Below, in pieces: positions 21,601 through 30,791 of a stretch of 64,000 bases of DNA; within the stretch, counting starts at the first letter, position 1, and the number at the start of each line of letters is the position of its first letter. Position numbers and translations under genes: made by a program. Source of the stretch: Eleusine coracana subsp. coracana (taxonomy: Eukaryota > Streptophyta > Magnoliopsida > Poales > Poaceae); contig CM064434.1 of NCBI GenBank assembly GCA_032690845.1, positions 10,542,108-10,606,107 on the forward strand. The letters are read 5' to 3'. The notes beneath the pieces are model-generated. The model was not told where the DNA came from. It worked only from the letters and a program-made list of their open reading frames with translations, and searched no databases.

Positions 21601-24600
21601 CTTCAGTGTCTCTGCCGAGAAGGTCACCAAGCAGCCGAGCAAGCCAGAGCGCCTGAGTCGAGGCGGTGGAAGCCGCGATGTACTCGGCCTCGCAGCTGGA
21701 CATAGCAACCACCGGTTGCTTGACTGACTGCCAACTAACAAGACACTTGCCGAGGAAGAAGAGTATCCCGCTGGTGCTCTTGCTAGTGTCGATGTCGCCG
21801 GCGTGGTCGCTGTCGCTGTACCCGATGAAGTGTGCCTCTCCACGACACCTCGGGTAGTAGATACCGTGGTCGAGAGTCCCCGCAACATAGCGGATGATCC
21901 TCTTCACAGCTTGCTGGTGCTCCGTCGTCGGTCGCTGCATGAACCGACTAACATAACCAACGGAGAATGCCAAGTCCGGCCGTGTGTGGGCGAGGTAGCG
22001 GAGGCTCCCCACAAGACGCCGGTACTGTGTAGCATCCACCTCCTTTGCCGTGCTGTGGCGACTCAACTTCAACTTCTCCTCCATCGGAGTGAGTGCTGGG
22101 TTGCAGTCGGTGAGCCCGGCCAACTCAACGATGCGCTTGGCGTAGGCGGTCTGTCGAAGCGTGATCCCGGAGTCATCCTGGTGCACCTCGATCCCCAAGT
22201 AGAAGGAGAGAGGCCCCAGGTCGCTCATTTGGAAAGTGGCCTTCATGTCTTCCTTGAATGCCGCCACCTCCGCATCCTTGGTGCCGGTGATCACCAAGTC
22301 GTCGACGTAGACACCCACCAACAGGGCATTGCCTCCATTGCCCCGCCGGTAGATGGCCGCCTCGTGCGGGCTTTGCTCAAAGCCCATCCCCTTTAGCGTG
22401 GAGTCCAGTTTGGCGTTCCACGCCCTCGGTGCTTGCCGCAAGCCGTAGAGAGCCTTGCGCAAACGCAGCACCTTGTCCTCCTTGCCGGGGATCACAAATC
22501 CCGGTGGCTGGTGCACGTAAACCTCCTCCTTCAAGTCGCCGTTGAGGAACGCCGACTTGACGTCCATGTGATGGACGCACCAGCCCTCTTGGGCAGCTAG
22601 TGCAAGGAGAAGTCGCACGGACTCCATCCGTGCTACAGGGGCGAAGGCATCGTCGAAGTCGATCCCCTCCTGCTGCACGAAGCCACGAGCTACCAAGCGG
22701 GCCTTGTGCTTGACGATGGCACCAGCTTCATCCCTCTTCAGCTTGAAGACCCATTTAAGGGTGATCGCACGTTGCCCATGAGGGAGGTCAGCAACCTCCC
22801 AAGTGCGGTTCTCCGCAACGGCGTCCATCTCCGACTGCATCGCGGCACGCCATGCGCCGTCTCTCTCGGCCTCTGCAAAAGACCGAGGTTCACCATCATC
22901 GCACGCAAGGTGCAACTGTGCCTTCAGGTCACGAAGCGCCGGTCCCGGCACTGGTTGATCGCCGAGGATGTCTTCCATCGTACGATACCGCAACGGCTCG
23001 CTGTCGTAGTACGCGTCGATACGCTCCTCGTCGCGGGAGAGCGGAGTAGCAAACTCCACCGGGCTTTGCTCGACATGAGCTTGTGTTGGAGTAGACGTGC
23101 CCGACGGAGTGGCTGTCGGTGCTGGAGTGCGCGGGGACGCCGGTTGTGGCAGTGTCGACGAAGAGCTAGTCGCTGTAGTGAGCGCTGGAGTCGGTGGAGG
23201 CTCGGGAACGCTTGGTGAGGGGGAGCTGCCTGCTCCCCCAGCTTCCTCGAAGTGAACATACTCGATGGTGAAGTCGTACGTCGGAGTCGAGCCGTCATCC
23301 ACCGCCTTGTCCCATGCCCATCCTTGCCCTTCGTCGAACACTACGTCGCGCGTCGTGCGCACACATTGTGTCTTCGGGTCGAGAATGCGATAGGCCTTCG
23401 AGCCCTCCGCGTAGCCAATGAACACTCCTGGAGTGCTCCTGTCGTCGAGCTTGCCGATGTGGCCGAGCTCCTTGGCGAATGCGAGACAGCCGAAAGTCCG
23501 CAGGTGGAAGACCGTCGGCTTGCGCCCGTGCCAAGCCTCGTACGGCGTCTTACCATCAAGAGCCTTGGTGGGCGAACGGTTGAGGATGTAGACAGCGGTC
23601 ACCACCGCCTCTCCCCAGAAGACAGCCGGCATCCCCCTCTGCTTGAGGAGGGCCCGAGCCATCCCCACAACCGTCTGGTTGCGCCGCTCGACGACGCCAT
23701 TCTGCTGTGGACTGTACGGTGCGGAGTAGTGGCGCTGAATGCCCTCTTCCGCGCAGTACGCCGCGAATTCAGCCGCCGTGAACTCGCCGCCATTGTCTGT
23801 GCGTAGCACGCGCAGCTTGCGGCCGCACTCCGCCTCTGCAGCAGCCTGCGCACGCCTGATGGCGTCTGCAGCCTCTCCCTTGCTACCAAGGACCATCACC
23901 CACATGTAGCGGGAGAGGTCATCGACGAGCAGCAGGAAGTAGCGCCGTCCTCCTGGTGTGGCCGGAGTCACCGGGCCACACAAGTCCCCGTGCACGAGTT
24001 CGAGCCGCTCCTTGGCTCGGAAGCTCGTCTGCTGAGGGAAAGGAAACCGCCTCTGCTTCGTCAGCACGCAGACGTCGCATAACTGCTCCACGTGGTCGAT
24101 GTGCGGCAGATCCCGTACCATCTCCTTGACACCGAGTTGCTTCAGGGCCTCAAAATTGAGGTGCCCAAAACGCTCGTGCCACCTCCACGCGTCGTCGTCC
24201 CGTCTTGCTGCAAGACAGAGTGGCTGTGCTACCTCGATGTGAAGGATGTAGAGGTGGTTGCTCCCCCTCTTTACCTTGGCGAGAAGACGGCCCCGGGGGT
24301 CCCAGACCCGTAGGAGGCCATTCTCAATCTCCATACGCGAGCCGTTCTTGTCCAGCTGTCCCAAGCTGATGATGGAGTTCCTCAACGCGGGGATGTAGTA
24401 GACTCCGGTGAGGAGCCTATGCTCACCGGACTTGGCGGTGAAAAGAATGGAGCCGACACCCTTGATCTCCACCCCGGAGGCGTCCCCAAACTTGACAGAG
24501 CCTCGGATGCTCGTGTCAAGGTCGGAGAAGTACTCCTGCCGTCCGGTCATGTGATGGGTGGCGCCGGTGTCGAGGCACCACCCGTCACACTTGTCGTCGT

Positions 24601-27600
24601 TGGAGCCATCGCCGAGGAAGGCGCTTGCCTTTGACTCGTCGATGTGGAGAAGAGCTGTTGCTGCTGGAGGTAGCTCGATGCTTGCGTGTGCCAGAAGCAG
24701 AGCTGGCTCCTCCTCCACACGTGCGACGTGGGCCTGAGCCTGAGCCTGGCCGCGTCGTGGCTGCCGACACTCCCTAGCCCAATGGCCAGTCTTACCACAG
24801 TTGTGGCAGATGTCGTCTCGTGCCGGCTTTCGTTTGCCGGTGGCGCCGCCCTGGGCGCCTCCGCCCTGAGCGCCTCCACGGGGCTTGCCCGGCTTGCCAC
24901 GCCTATGGCCGCCTGTCGAGGAGGAATACTCCCCCTTCTTCTCGTCACGCTGGCAAGCCTCCCACTGCTCCCGAGTGAGATGAAGCTTCCCGCCGATGGT
25001 GATAGGCCCCGAGTGAGGCCGTGGCTCGTCGTTGTCGACGACCTTGAGGCGACCTATCGCCTCTTCGATCGACATCGTGGAGAGGTCCAACATTGACTCG
25101 ACCGAGCGAGCAATCTGCTTGTACCTCTCGGGGACGCAGCGGAGGAGCTTCTCTACAGCTCTCTCTTCGTCGTAGGTGTCATCGCCGAACTGCACCATCT
25201 TGTGCAGCAAAGTGTTGAGACGAAAAGCAAAATCATCAAGGTCCTCACCTGGTTTGAAGGCCAGGTTCTCCCACTCCTTGCGAAATGCCTGCAGTGTGGA
25301 CCTACGGGCACGGTCGCTGCCGATGCGTGCCGCAGCAATGGCGTCCCAGGCTGCCTTGGCTGTCCGCTTCTTGGAAAGCGTGAACTGCATCTCAGCCGGG
25401 ACAGCGGCAATGAGGGCATCCAGTGCCCGTCGATCGTCGTCGTAGTCAACATCGCCGTACCGGACTGCATCCCACATGTGCCGCACCTGGAGCCTCACCC
25501 TCATCACCGCAGCCCACTCGACGTAGTTGGTCTTGGTGAGGGTAGGCCACCCGCCACCGGGACCGACTTCCCTGATGATAGCCTGGACCCCGTGGTGTCC
25601 ACAGCGCCGGTCCGGGGAGGGAGAGTCGCGCTGCCTGTGAGAGCCACGATCTCCGTCGACCCGACCACCACTAGGAGTGCGACCGCCGCACGCGTCCCCT
25701 CCAGAAACGCTGCCCGCACGTCCACGCCCGTTTGGGCTGCCGCCACCACGCCCGTGGGGGTGCGCAGCCACCCACCGCGCCGCCCGCTCCTGTGCGGCCT
25801 CCTGCTCCCGCACCGCCTCTAGCTCCCTGAGCTCTTCGTCGATGTTCCCATCAGCAACAGAGCCGCCAACGCTGCCACCACGCAGAGCCTCAAGGTCTGC
25901 CGCGGCCGCACGCGCTGCATCCGCCGCCGCCACTGCCGCCGCCTCTGCCCTTGCTGCTGCCAGCTCCGCCGCTGCCAGCCTTGACGCCCTCGCCGCCACC
26001 GCAGCGGCTGCTGCCGCTGCACGCTCGCGCTCCTCTGCCGCGGCGAGCTCGGCCTCCTGCCGAAGTCGCTCGCTCGAGGCGACCGAACGCCGAGAATGTT
26101 CTGCGGACATGGCACGCCACTAGGGGGCTGCTGCGTGGGGAAGAGGCTGCCCCTGACGAGCTGCTGCTGCTCTGAGCAGGGGAAGGGAGATGTGCAGGGA
26201 CAGCAGATGTTCCTGCTGCTGACTGAGAGGCTGGGGAGGGAGATGAGCAGGAGATGTTTAGGTTACAAGACAACACGGCTCTGATACCAGATGTTAGAAA
26301 CTGAACTGTAACTCTCATTGAGAGAGGATGACACTAGGAGATGGGGCAATTTTCTGGTTTATTTCTCACACAACTCACACAATGCCATACCAACCCAAGG
26401 GGTTGTGGATACATATTTATAGCTGGCCAAGGGCCAGCATATGCTAAAATGCTGGTCTAAGATGCTAGTCTAAAAGCATAAAGCAAGTGCAGGACCAGCA
26501 CTTGCAGTCCTAGATGCTGTCCTAACTACTGTCCTATATAGGACCAAGATGCTGTCCTATACAAGGACTAATATGCTGTCCTGGACAGGACCAGCAATCA
26601 AACAAAGACCAAGACCAAACAGTACAAGACTTATTCCATCACCATCAACCATTTTTAATTGGGGTATATCATTTTTTTTTAATGCATCAAACCCCTCAAA
26701 TTGACTTATTCAGGGCATATCAAGATCAGGTGATTCATTTAGGGCTTATATGAAAAAAAAACTTGACCTGGGGGGGGGGGTAAGACAGTCCCCAGGATTT
26801 TTTTTTTTTTTTTTTTTGCAAGTGAAAACCTTATGCAGGTCGAGAAAACCCCCAACCCCCTGCCCCACCCTTAACAGCAGCGCCGTGGCCTGTGAGACGA
26901 CCAACAACCTGGCAGGGCCTTAGATCTGTTCTTTGACGTGGGACATACGTGGAACTTTTTTAACTCGTCTGAAATTCACTCCTGCCGGGAGTGCACCCAT
27001 GACTTGAGCGCTGCTAGAGACACCTATCAACTGAACTAGAAGCCTGCATGCTTTAGGGCGTATATTAAATAAGCTGACCTTTGAATCTTCATTTACATCT
27101 GGATTGCTTCCAGATGTAAATACACTGCCGTCCATATAAGCATGCTAGTATAGTTAAGATAACTCCATGTGACCACACCTTTATGGAATTTTCATATTCC
27201 ATTGTTTAACTGTAAGCATTTAACTGGCATCATGTTTGTAAGCATATTGTTAAGGAGAATGCATTTCTGTAAATCATATATTTGAGAGGAAAACGAAACC
27301 TTTTAACTTCTATTACAAAATTCTTAACGATAAAAACTGCATGTGTCTGCTTTTCATCATTTTACTATCACTAGTGCTCCTCTAAAGATCTGTTATAAAC
27401 ATTATCTAGGAGACTGCAGTGAACTTGTTAACTGCTTTGCTCGTTTCAAGAAATGCTGAATCTGTGAATACCACGTGTATGTTTTTCAGCTTTTTTGCTA
27501 TCATTAGCACACTTTTGAATATCTATTGTAAACGTTTTGTAGGAGACAGCAGCGACCTTGCTAACTGCTTCGCTCGCTTCAAGAAATGCTGAATCTGTGA

Positions 27601-30600
27601 ATACCACTTCCACAGCTTTGCCTCATCTACAAGGTTCTTCCACTTCTGAAAACACTTCTGCTTCATCTAGTCAACCTGTAGATATATCTGGAGCCAGTGG
27701 AGTTGCTCATCCAACTGATTTGGTGTCACAGCTTCCTAGTAGAACCACCCATGATGTAAGTTGATTTTTCCTTTTCGTATTTCTTTATATCCTTATGTTC
27801 AATGGAAATTTTCATCCCAAGCAATGCATTATAAATATGATAGAACATTGCTAATATGCAACAGGAAGCCCTAGGGATAAATGAAAAAGAAGGCTCAGAA
27901 TCAGTTTCAGATCCAGTTGACAGAACTGTTGAGAAGCTAGATTCAGCATGTACTGAAGTTAAAACTGGTATGCCTGATAGTTTAGGAAGCTCAAATAAAG
28001 GCAGTTCCTCAGATCCAAAACAATTCCTGAAGAGGAAGAACAAAGTCGATGGAAGTTGCACTGAAGCTCCTTCGGAGGCATCTCCTAGAACAATTACTGG
28101 TAGTGGACACTCTTCCCAGTTGCTTGTGGAACAAGATAAGGCAACAACTTGTAGCGCCCCTGATGAAGGCTTAAATTCTGTGAAATCAGATGATATTCAT
28201 CTTAGCATTCGTATGCCAAGTGGATATAGACTAGAGATCAAACTGACAAAACAAGATGTTTTACGGGAGGTGAAGAATTTTGTAGATGAAAACCTCGGCA
28301 GTGGGGTTGGCTCATATGATCTCTCTATGATTTATCCAAAAAGAGTTTTCACTGAACAAGGTACTGGACTTGTTTTCTGTTAGGCCTTTTTTGTCTTCAC
28401 ATCAGCTTGTCACTGCAAACTCAGTCTTTAATTCAATTGGCTTCATTTTCTAGGCATGTGCATTAAATATTTCCTCTTTCATCTTGCCCTATTTTCAGTT
28501 GAACCAAAAAAAAAAAAAATGAAGAACCAGAATTGTCAAATATCTCTATCTCAGTTTTTTTTTTCTAAAACCCATGAACCAGATGGCTGAGAAGTGGTTG
28601 ACTGCCTTGTTTAATACAAAATATTTAGGGTGAGATATTTGACTAACTAGTGTCACCGGACAATTAGATATTTTGATGACTCAGTTTTACCAACAAAGCA
28701 TACCGATGTGTTGACTTTATTTGTTGTGACTGGTTAGGTTGTACTAATTCATACAATTCTAACGTCCTGTCTGGATAGGTAATGTTTTTTGGTGGAGTTT
28801 AATTCGAAAAGTCCTTGACATCAGGAGACACCTTTATTTGTGGACTAATCAGCAGTCCTTAGATTCGTTTATGGGTGTCACTTAGGTCCTTCAATTGTAA
28901 CTTTACAGTTTCATGTCCTTGAAGTCGCTAAAAGGCTCACTCAAGATCCAAACCTGCCTAATTAATGTTGATTCATCTACTTGGTGTTTTAGTGGCGTCC
29001 ATGTTCCTAGATTTGCCTACTCGTAACTTATATTACTGTTAGTCCTATACAAGGTCACTTTTCAACAGGTGTGCTGGTGGATAGGATGAGAAATAAGAGA
29101 GGAAGATATTACTACTGATTTTACTTAGTGAGCATGCAATGTAGACAAATGAGATTCTTGTTATTGAATTTTGGATCTTGAATGAGCCAGTAAACAAGTT
29201 ACGAGACACTCCCTAAAAAAAAAAAAAACCGAATGTAAGGGACATGAAGATGAAAATTAATAGTTGAGGGATCTATATGACACAGCCAAATTAATTTAGG
29301 GACCGCAGTTCTATATCAATATCTGATTTATGACATACAGCTTTTGCTGATCTATTGGAAGACAATTTTTTCATTAATATATTTGTGATATTATTATGCA
29401 ACTTAAAAAAGGGCGTACCCTAGTGCCGTAGGCTCCTGCACTGCACGGGGTCTAGGGGAAGGGAGTCAGCGGACAACCTTTCCCACACACTGTGCAATGT
29501 GCAGAGGCTGGGGCTCGAACCCTTGACCTTCCGGTCACGGGCGGTAAGACTCTACCGCTGCACCAGGGTCGCCCTTTAACTGTATAAAAATCTGGTATGG
29601 AGGTAAGTGTACATTAGATAAAAAAAAGAAACATATTTACCATCAAATCTGGGATGGAGGTAAGCATACATTAGGTAAAAAAAAGAAACAGATTTACCAT
29701 CAAAGTAGGGTCAATGGTACAATGACTTGGTCAAAAGGGGCAGTGGTGCAAAGTTAAAAATAAATAAGGGCAAATAAATTGATGTACAAAGTAAGGGCAC
29801 TCATGCAATCATCTGTAGATTTTACCATGCAACTTGTAAGATGTAAGAGTGGTTGCAAGGTACAATCAATGTCCTTTTAAGGTAGCCATTTCACTTCTTT
29901 TTTTATCAAAATACTGAATTAGAAAATTTGAAGATTGTTCGTACTTTTGAAGAGGGTTGAACGGAACAGCTATATTTGTGTTATGGTAAATAATCTTCAT
30001 TTGTGACCATTTAAAATGTGTGCTGATGCTGCATTCTATGCGTGCAAGTTTTTCATGACACTTTAGTATTACCTAGAATATTTCCTACATTTCTGGTCGT
30101 TTCTCTGTTGTATTTTATCTTTTGGACCTGGCCGCTTCTATGTTGACCTTGACCACCAATTTCATGATCAGATATGGAAGCCACACTGTGTGAGCTGGGT
30201 ATTCAAAATCGGCATGCTATGATGGTTGTTCCACATCGTCCACCTGCTCAAGTGCCAAGGCCCCAGTCGTCATCACGATCTTATGATGCTGGTGGGAATT
30301 CAGGTGGTGGGGGATATTTTGGCTACTTGAGAACAGTCCTGTCATATGCAAATCCGCTCTCCTATTTTAGGGGAAGTCCCACTTCTAATCCAGAAGTACA
30401 AGCAAATGAAGATCAACAGCAAAATAGTACGTCTCCTTAACTTTATCTTATTCTGAGTAAAATCTCAGACACTGATGTTTTGTCATACTATTTGACTTGG
30501 AGTGGGAGTGATTGTATACAGGGCTTCGTTTAAAATTATGTTTCCATCTATGAATTCTGACCAATGCAAATTATCTCATATACAGGGACCGGCTCTGATC

Positions 30601-30791
30601 AATGGAGTCATCCTGGTATGGAGAGTCAAGAAGCAACTCAGGAGAGCCGTGCAAATACATTACGAAGGCGCACTAGACCATTCGGTGCCAATGTTCACAC
30701 TCTTGGGAGCGAGGAACAAAGTTCATCTGATGATAGAAATGTTTTCTGGAATGGCAACTCGACAGAGTTTGGTGGTGATGATAGGAAATAA
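15671..30791 (+). CDS. PUX11: UBX-domain protein, PUX11-like CDC48/p97 adaptor (nine coding exons)
   Basis: Coding exons: 15671-15770, 15973-16025, 16126-16207, 16686-16751, 16876-16943, 27543-27755, 27865-28360, 30172-30426 and 30586-30791. Their sum is 1539 nt (512 residues plus TAA). Phases agree at every junction and introns are GT-AG; the weakest donor is CAT|GTTGTT at 16026. The start is the first ATG, right after an acceptor. Residues 1-123 form a thioredoxin-like/UAS-type domain (GSISDAINQSRQQKKLFVVYIS, then CIFLHLKQGNVDAAQFSAIYP). A Ser/Thr-rich linker follows. Residues about 302-384 are a UBX domain (IHLSIRMPSGY to MMVVPH) with YPKR in the loop that usually carries the CDC48-binding FPR motif. 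A hydrophobic Tyr-rich segment (YFGYLRTVLSYANPLSYF) and a conserved tail ending FWNGNSTEFGG follow. UBX proteins recruit the CDC48 ATPase to ubiquitinated clients; membrane contact through the hydrophobic segment is my inference. It looks functional. Confidence 0.9.
17780..19310 (-). pseudogene. Ty1/copia pol remnant (integrase end to reverse transcriptase)
   Basis: Reading leftward, the integrase C-terminal region comes first (19293-18955: ARFWAEGLHTATYLLNRLPS, VFGCAYYPN, VFLGYSPDHKGYRCF). Then come a Pro/Ser-rich linker and the start of reverse transcriptase (18622-17780: GKWIWTHKRRADSS, YDETFSPVVKPATVRTVL, VHQLDVKNAFLHG). After NAFLHG a large deletion removes the central polymerase region. 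Copia sequence then resumes as SRAWYSRFATFLASLGF and stops before the YVDD catalytic motif, so it cannot work. A C-rich tract at 17860-17880 may be the old polypurine tract. Confidence 0.85.
19337..19493. pseudogene. Copia gag scrap (+) joined to an LTR end (-)
   Basis: At 19337-19408 the plus strand reads REAWLALEAQFLGNAEARVL, a conserved copia Gag piece. The next 90 bp read on the minus strand as an LTR start (TGTTAGAGTAATATG...) with a TTTATATA box. The gag piece is inverted relative to both the LTR and the neighbouring pol remnant, so the locus has been rearranged. Confidence 0.6.
19697..20049 (-). mobile_element. 5'-truncated LINE, 3' end only
   Basis: On the minus strand, codons from about 20030 to 19880 read RGRGRPNLTWDESVKRDL... 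to AIDVPEP and a TGA, a C-terminal sequence common to plant LINE reverse-transcriptase ORFs. A short 3' UTR and a (TTG)n tail follow (19697-19718 on +). A 12-bp target duplication with one change, TCCTATAT(A/G)CAC, flanks it at 19685-19696 and 20050-20061. Heavy 5' truncation is typical of LINE insertion. Transcribed host orientation is opposite. Confidence 0.85.
20062..20979. other. Intronic repeat-like sequence, ends not defined
   Basis: 20095-20765 has GTTTAGGCTGTTTAGATGAT-style words on the left and TAGTTTAGGGCC-style words (inverted) on the right, which suggests a non-autonomous DNA element. A GC-rich core (20380-20680) contains a 27-bp tandem duplication near 20287-20340 (TGTGCTGCTGGTGGCACAAG). 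The open frames in this core match nothing I recognise. Confidence 0.35.
20980..21329 (-). repeat. 3' LTR of the intact copia element
   Basis: TGTTAGAAAC...TTCCATCA in plus view, 350 bp. The TATA-like CTATAAATAT of the element strand is at 21101-21110. It differs from the partner LTR in CCAGCAGTC versus CCAGCAATC. Confidence 0.95.
21330..21342 (-). promoter_or_regulatory. Polypurine tract overlapping the stop codon
   Basis: Minus-strand CTTAGGGGGAGAA lies directly against the 3' LTR. The gag-pol stop codon TAG (21338-21340) is inside this tract, so the coding region ends eight bases before the LTR. Confidence 0.85.
21338..26110 (-). CDS. Copia gag-pol polyprotein, 1590 aa
   Basis: A single uninterrupted frame encodes all retrotransposon functions. 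In order: an Ala/Glu-rich coiled N-terminus (1-100); a Gag core; a CCHC zinc knuckle CHNCGKTGHWAREC (about 431); protease with LDTGATHHM (about 510). Integrase follows with an H-H...C-C finger (WHERFGHL, CDVC, about 647-680) and Asp, Asp, Glu in HGDLCGP, RTDNGGEF and QQNGVVERRNQ (about 708, 771 and 807). Reverse transcriptase has MDVKSAFLNG (about 1183) and the catalytic YVDDLVITG (about 1265). RNase H has SDSDHAGD and SCEAEYIAAS (about 1437 and 1473). The start is the first ATG of the frame, about 180 bp past the 5' LTR. All visible catalytic residues are kept. The length is normal for a grass copia polyprotein; the exact lineage is not assigned. Confidence 0.96.
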   Translation of the reverse strand: MSAEHSRRSVASSERLRQEAELAAAEERERAAAAAAAVAARASRLAAAELAAARAEAAAVAAADAARAAAADLEALRGGSVGGSVADGNIDEELRELEAVREQEAAQERAARWVAAHPHGRGGGSPNGRGRAGSVSGGDACGGRTPSGGRVDGDRGSHRQRDSPSPDRRCGHHGVQAIIREVGPGGGWPTLTKTNYVEWAAVMRVRLQVRHMWDAVRYGDVDYDDDRRALDALIAAVPAEMQFTLSKKRTAKAAWDAIAAARIGSDRARRSTLQAFRKEWENLAFKPGEDLDDFAFRLNTLLHKMVQFGDDTYDEERAVEKLLRCVPERYKQIARSVESMLDLSTMSIEEAIGRLKVVDNDEPRPHSGPITIGGKLHLTREQWEACQRDEKKGEYSSSTGGHRRGKPGKPRGGAQGGGAQGGATGKRKPARDDICHNCGKTGHWARECRQPRRGQAQAQAHVARVEEEPALLLAHASIELPPAATALLHIDESKASAFLGDGSNDDKCDGWCLDTGATHHMTGRQEYFSDLDTSIRGSVKFGDASGVEIKGVGSILFTAKSGEHRLLTGVYYIPALRNSIISLGQLDKNGSRMEIENGLLRVWDPRGRLLAKVKRGSNHLYILHIEVAQPLCLAARRDDDAWRWHERFGHLNFEALKQLGVKEMVRDLPHIDHVEQLCDVCVLTKQRRFPFPQQTSFRAKERLELVHGDLCGPVTPATPGGRRYFLLLVDDLSRYMWVMVLGSKGEAADAIRRAQAAAEAECGRKLRVLRTDNGGEFTAAEFAAYCAEEGIQRHYSAPYSPQQNGVVERRNQTVVGMARALLKQRGMPAVFWGEAVVTAVYILNRSPTKALDGKTPYEAWHGRKPTVFHLRTFGCLAFAKELGHIGKLDDRSTPGVFIGYAEGSKAYRILDPKTQCVRTTRDVVFDEGQGWAWDKAVDDGSTPTYDFTIEYVHFEEAGGAGSSPSPSVPEPPPTPALTTATSSSSTLPQPASPRTPAPTATPSGTSTPTQAHVEQSPVEFATPLSRDEERIDAYYDSEPLRYRTMEDILGDQPVPGPALRDLKAQLHLACDDGEPRSFAEAERDGAWRAAMQSEMDAVAENRTWEVADLPHGQRAITLKWVFKLKRDEAGAIVKHKARLVARGFVQQEGIDFDDAFAPVARMESVRLLLALAAQEGWCVHHMDVKSAFLNGDLKEEVYVHQPPGFVIPGKEDKVLRLRKALYGLRQAPRAWNAKLDSTLKGMGFEQSPHEAAIYRRGNGGNALLVGVYVDDLVITGTKDAEVAAFKEDMKATFQMSDLGPLSFYLGIEVHQDDSGITLRQTAYAKRIVELAGLTDCNPALTPMEEKLKLSRHSTAKEVDATQYRRLVGSLRYLAHTRPDLAFSVGYVSRFMQRPTTEHQQAVKRIIRYVAGTLDHGIYYPRCRGEAHFIGYSDSDHAGDIDTSKSTSGILFFLGKCLVSWQSVKQPVVAMSSCEAEYIAASTASTQALWLARLLGDLLGRDTEAVELRVDSMSALALAKNPVFHERSRHIRVRYHLIRDYLKEGSIKASYINTSDQLADLLTKPLGRIKFLELCSRIGMVQPPHKTTHKT
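26279..26289 (-). promoter_or_regulatory. Primer binding site (initiator tRNA-Met type)
   Basis: Minus-strand TGGTATCAGAG, two bases inside the 5' LTR. This is the standard plant copia primer site for minus-strand DNA synthesis. Confidence 0.9.
26292..26641 (-). repeat. 5' LTR of the intact copia element
   Basis: 350 bp, near-identical to 20980-21329. The TATA-like box of the element strand is at 26414-26422, so transcription would run leftward, antisense to the host gene. Confidence 0.95.
26647..27340. other. Intronic DNA with homopolymer runs, unassigned
   Basis: Holds G and T runs (26770-26818), then a C-rich block ending in CCCACCC, then text around 26980-27050 that resembles a decayed transposon end. 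No gene seen. Confidence 0.35.
27350..27482 (+). repeat. Duplicated 5' part of exon 7 (pseudo-exon)
   Basis: The acceptor and first ~62 bases of the exon at 27543 also occur 133 bp upstream. TAG|GAGACTGCAG at 27407-27419 matches TAG|GAGACAGCAG, and both run to GAATCTGTGAATACCAC. The copy keeps an acceptor and has a possible donor (AC|GTGTATG at 27475), which would give a 65-nt exon. Used alone or with exon 7 it would shift the frame. Confidence 0.8.
28361..29410. other. Intron 8 left part, no feature recognised
   Basis: AT-rich intron sequence with A and T runs. The block 28780-29320 has a transposon-like texture, but no ends were found. Confidence 0.4.
29411..29574 (-). mobile_element. tRNA-derived SINE
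   Basis: On the minus strand the element starts GGGCGACCCTGGTGCAGCGG. It has a polymerase III A box (TGGTGCAGCGGTAGAG, 29550-29565) and B box (GGTTCGAGCCC, about 29511-29521) at normal spacing. It ends in GGGTACGCCC and a short T run. The start and box pattern resemble the plant Au-type SINE family. No clean target duplication found. Confidence 0.8.
29587..29701. repeat. 57-bp tandem duplication
   Basis: AATCTGGTATGGAGGTAAGT... is repeated as AATCTGGGATGGAGGTAAGC... with both copies ending TTTACCATCAAA. Intronic. Confidence 0.85.

Larger units (their letters stand above)
20980..26641 (-). mobile_element. Complete, intact Ty1/copia element in the PUX11-like intron
   Basis: A 5662-bp element with two 350-bp LTRs that differ at one base by my reading. 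The 5-bp target duplication CCATC lies at 20975-20979 and 26642-26646. A tRNA-Met-type primer site, an uninterrupted gag-pol frame and a polypurine tract are all present. Orientation is opposite to the host gene. With a commonly used grass substitution rate of 1.3e-8 per site per year, one LTR difference means an age near 0.1 million years, with a wide error. Everything needed for autonomous movement appears to be present; activity is not shown. Confidence 0.95.
16944..27542 (+). other. 10.6-kb intron of the PUX11-like gene, filled with transposons
   Basis: The donor CAG|GTATCT follows residue 123 and the acceptor TTTTGTAG precedes GAGACAGCAGC. It contains a copia remnant, a gag/LTR scrap, a LINE end, an unassigned repeat and the complete copia element at 20980-26641. 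The stretch 16944-17640 holds no recognisable feature. Confidence 0.8.

Noticed and set aside
21803..22396. 197-aa plus-strand frame opposite the copia reverse transcriptase
   Set aside because: It is the shadow of the 1590-aa minus-strand polyprotein in GC-rich sequence; no family resemblance.
25202..25822. 206-aa plus-strand frame opposite copia gag
   Set aside because: Complement of the gag frame; composition follows from it.
29505..29575. Possible tRNA gene
   Set aside because: A and B boxes fit a tRNA, but no full cloverleaf is seen and the sequence continues as a SINE body.
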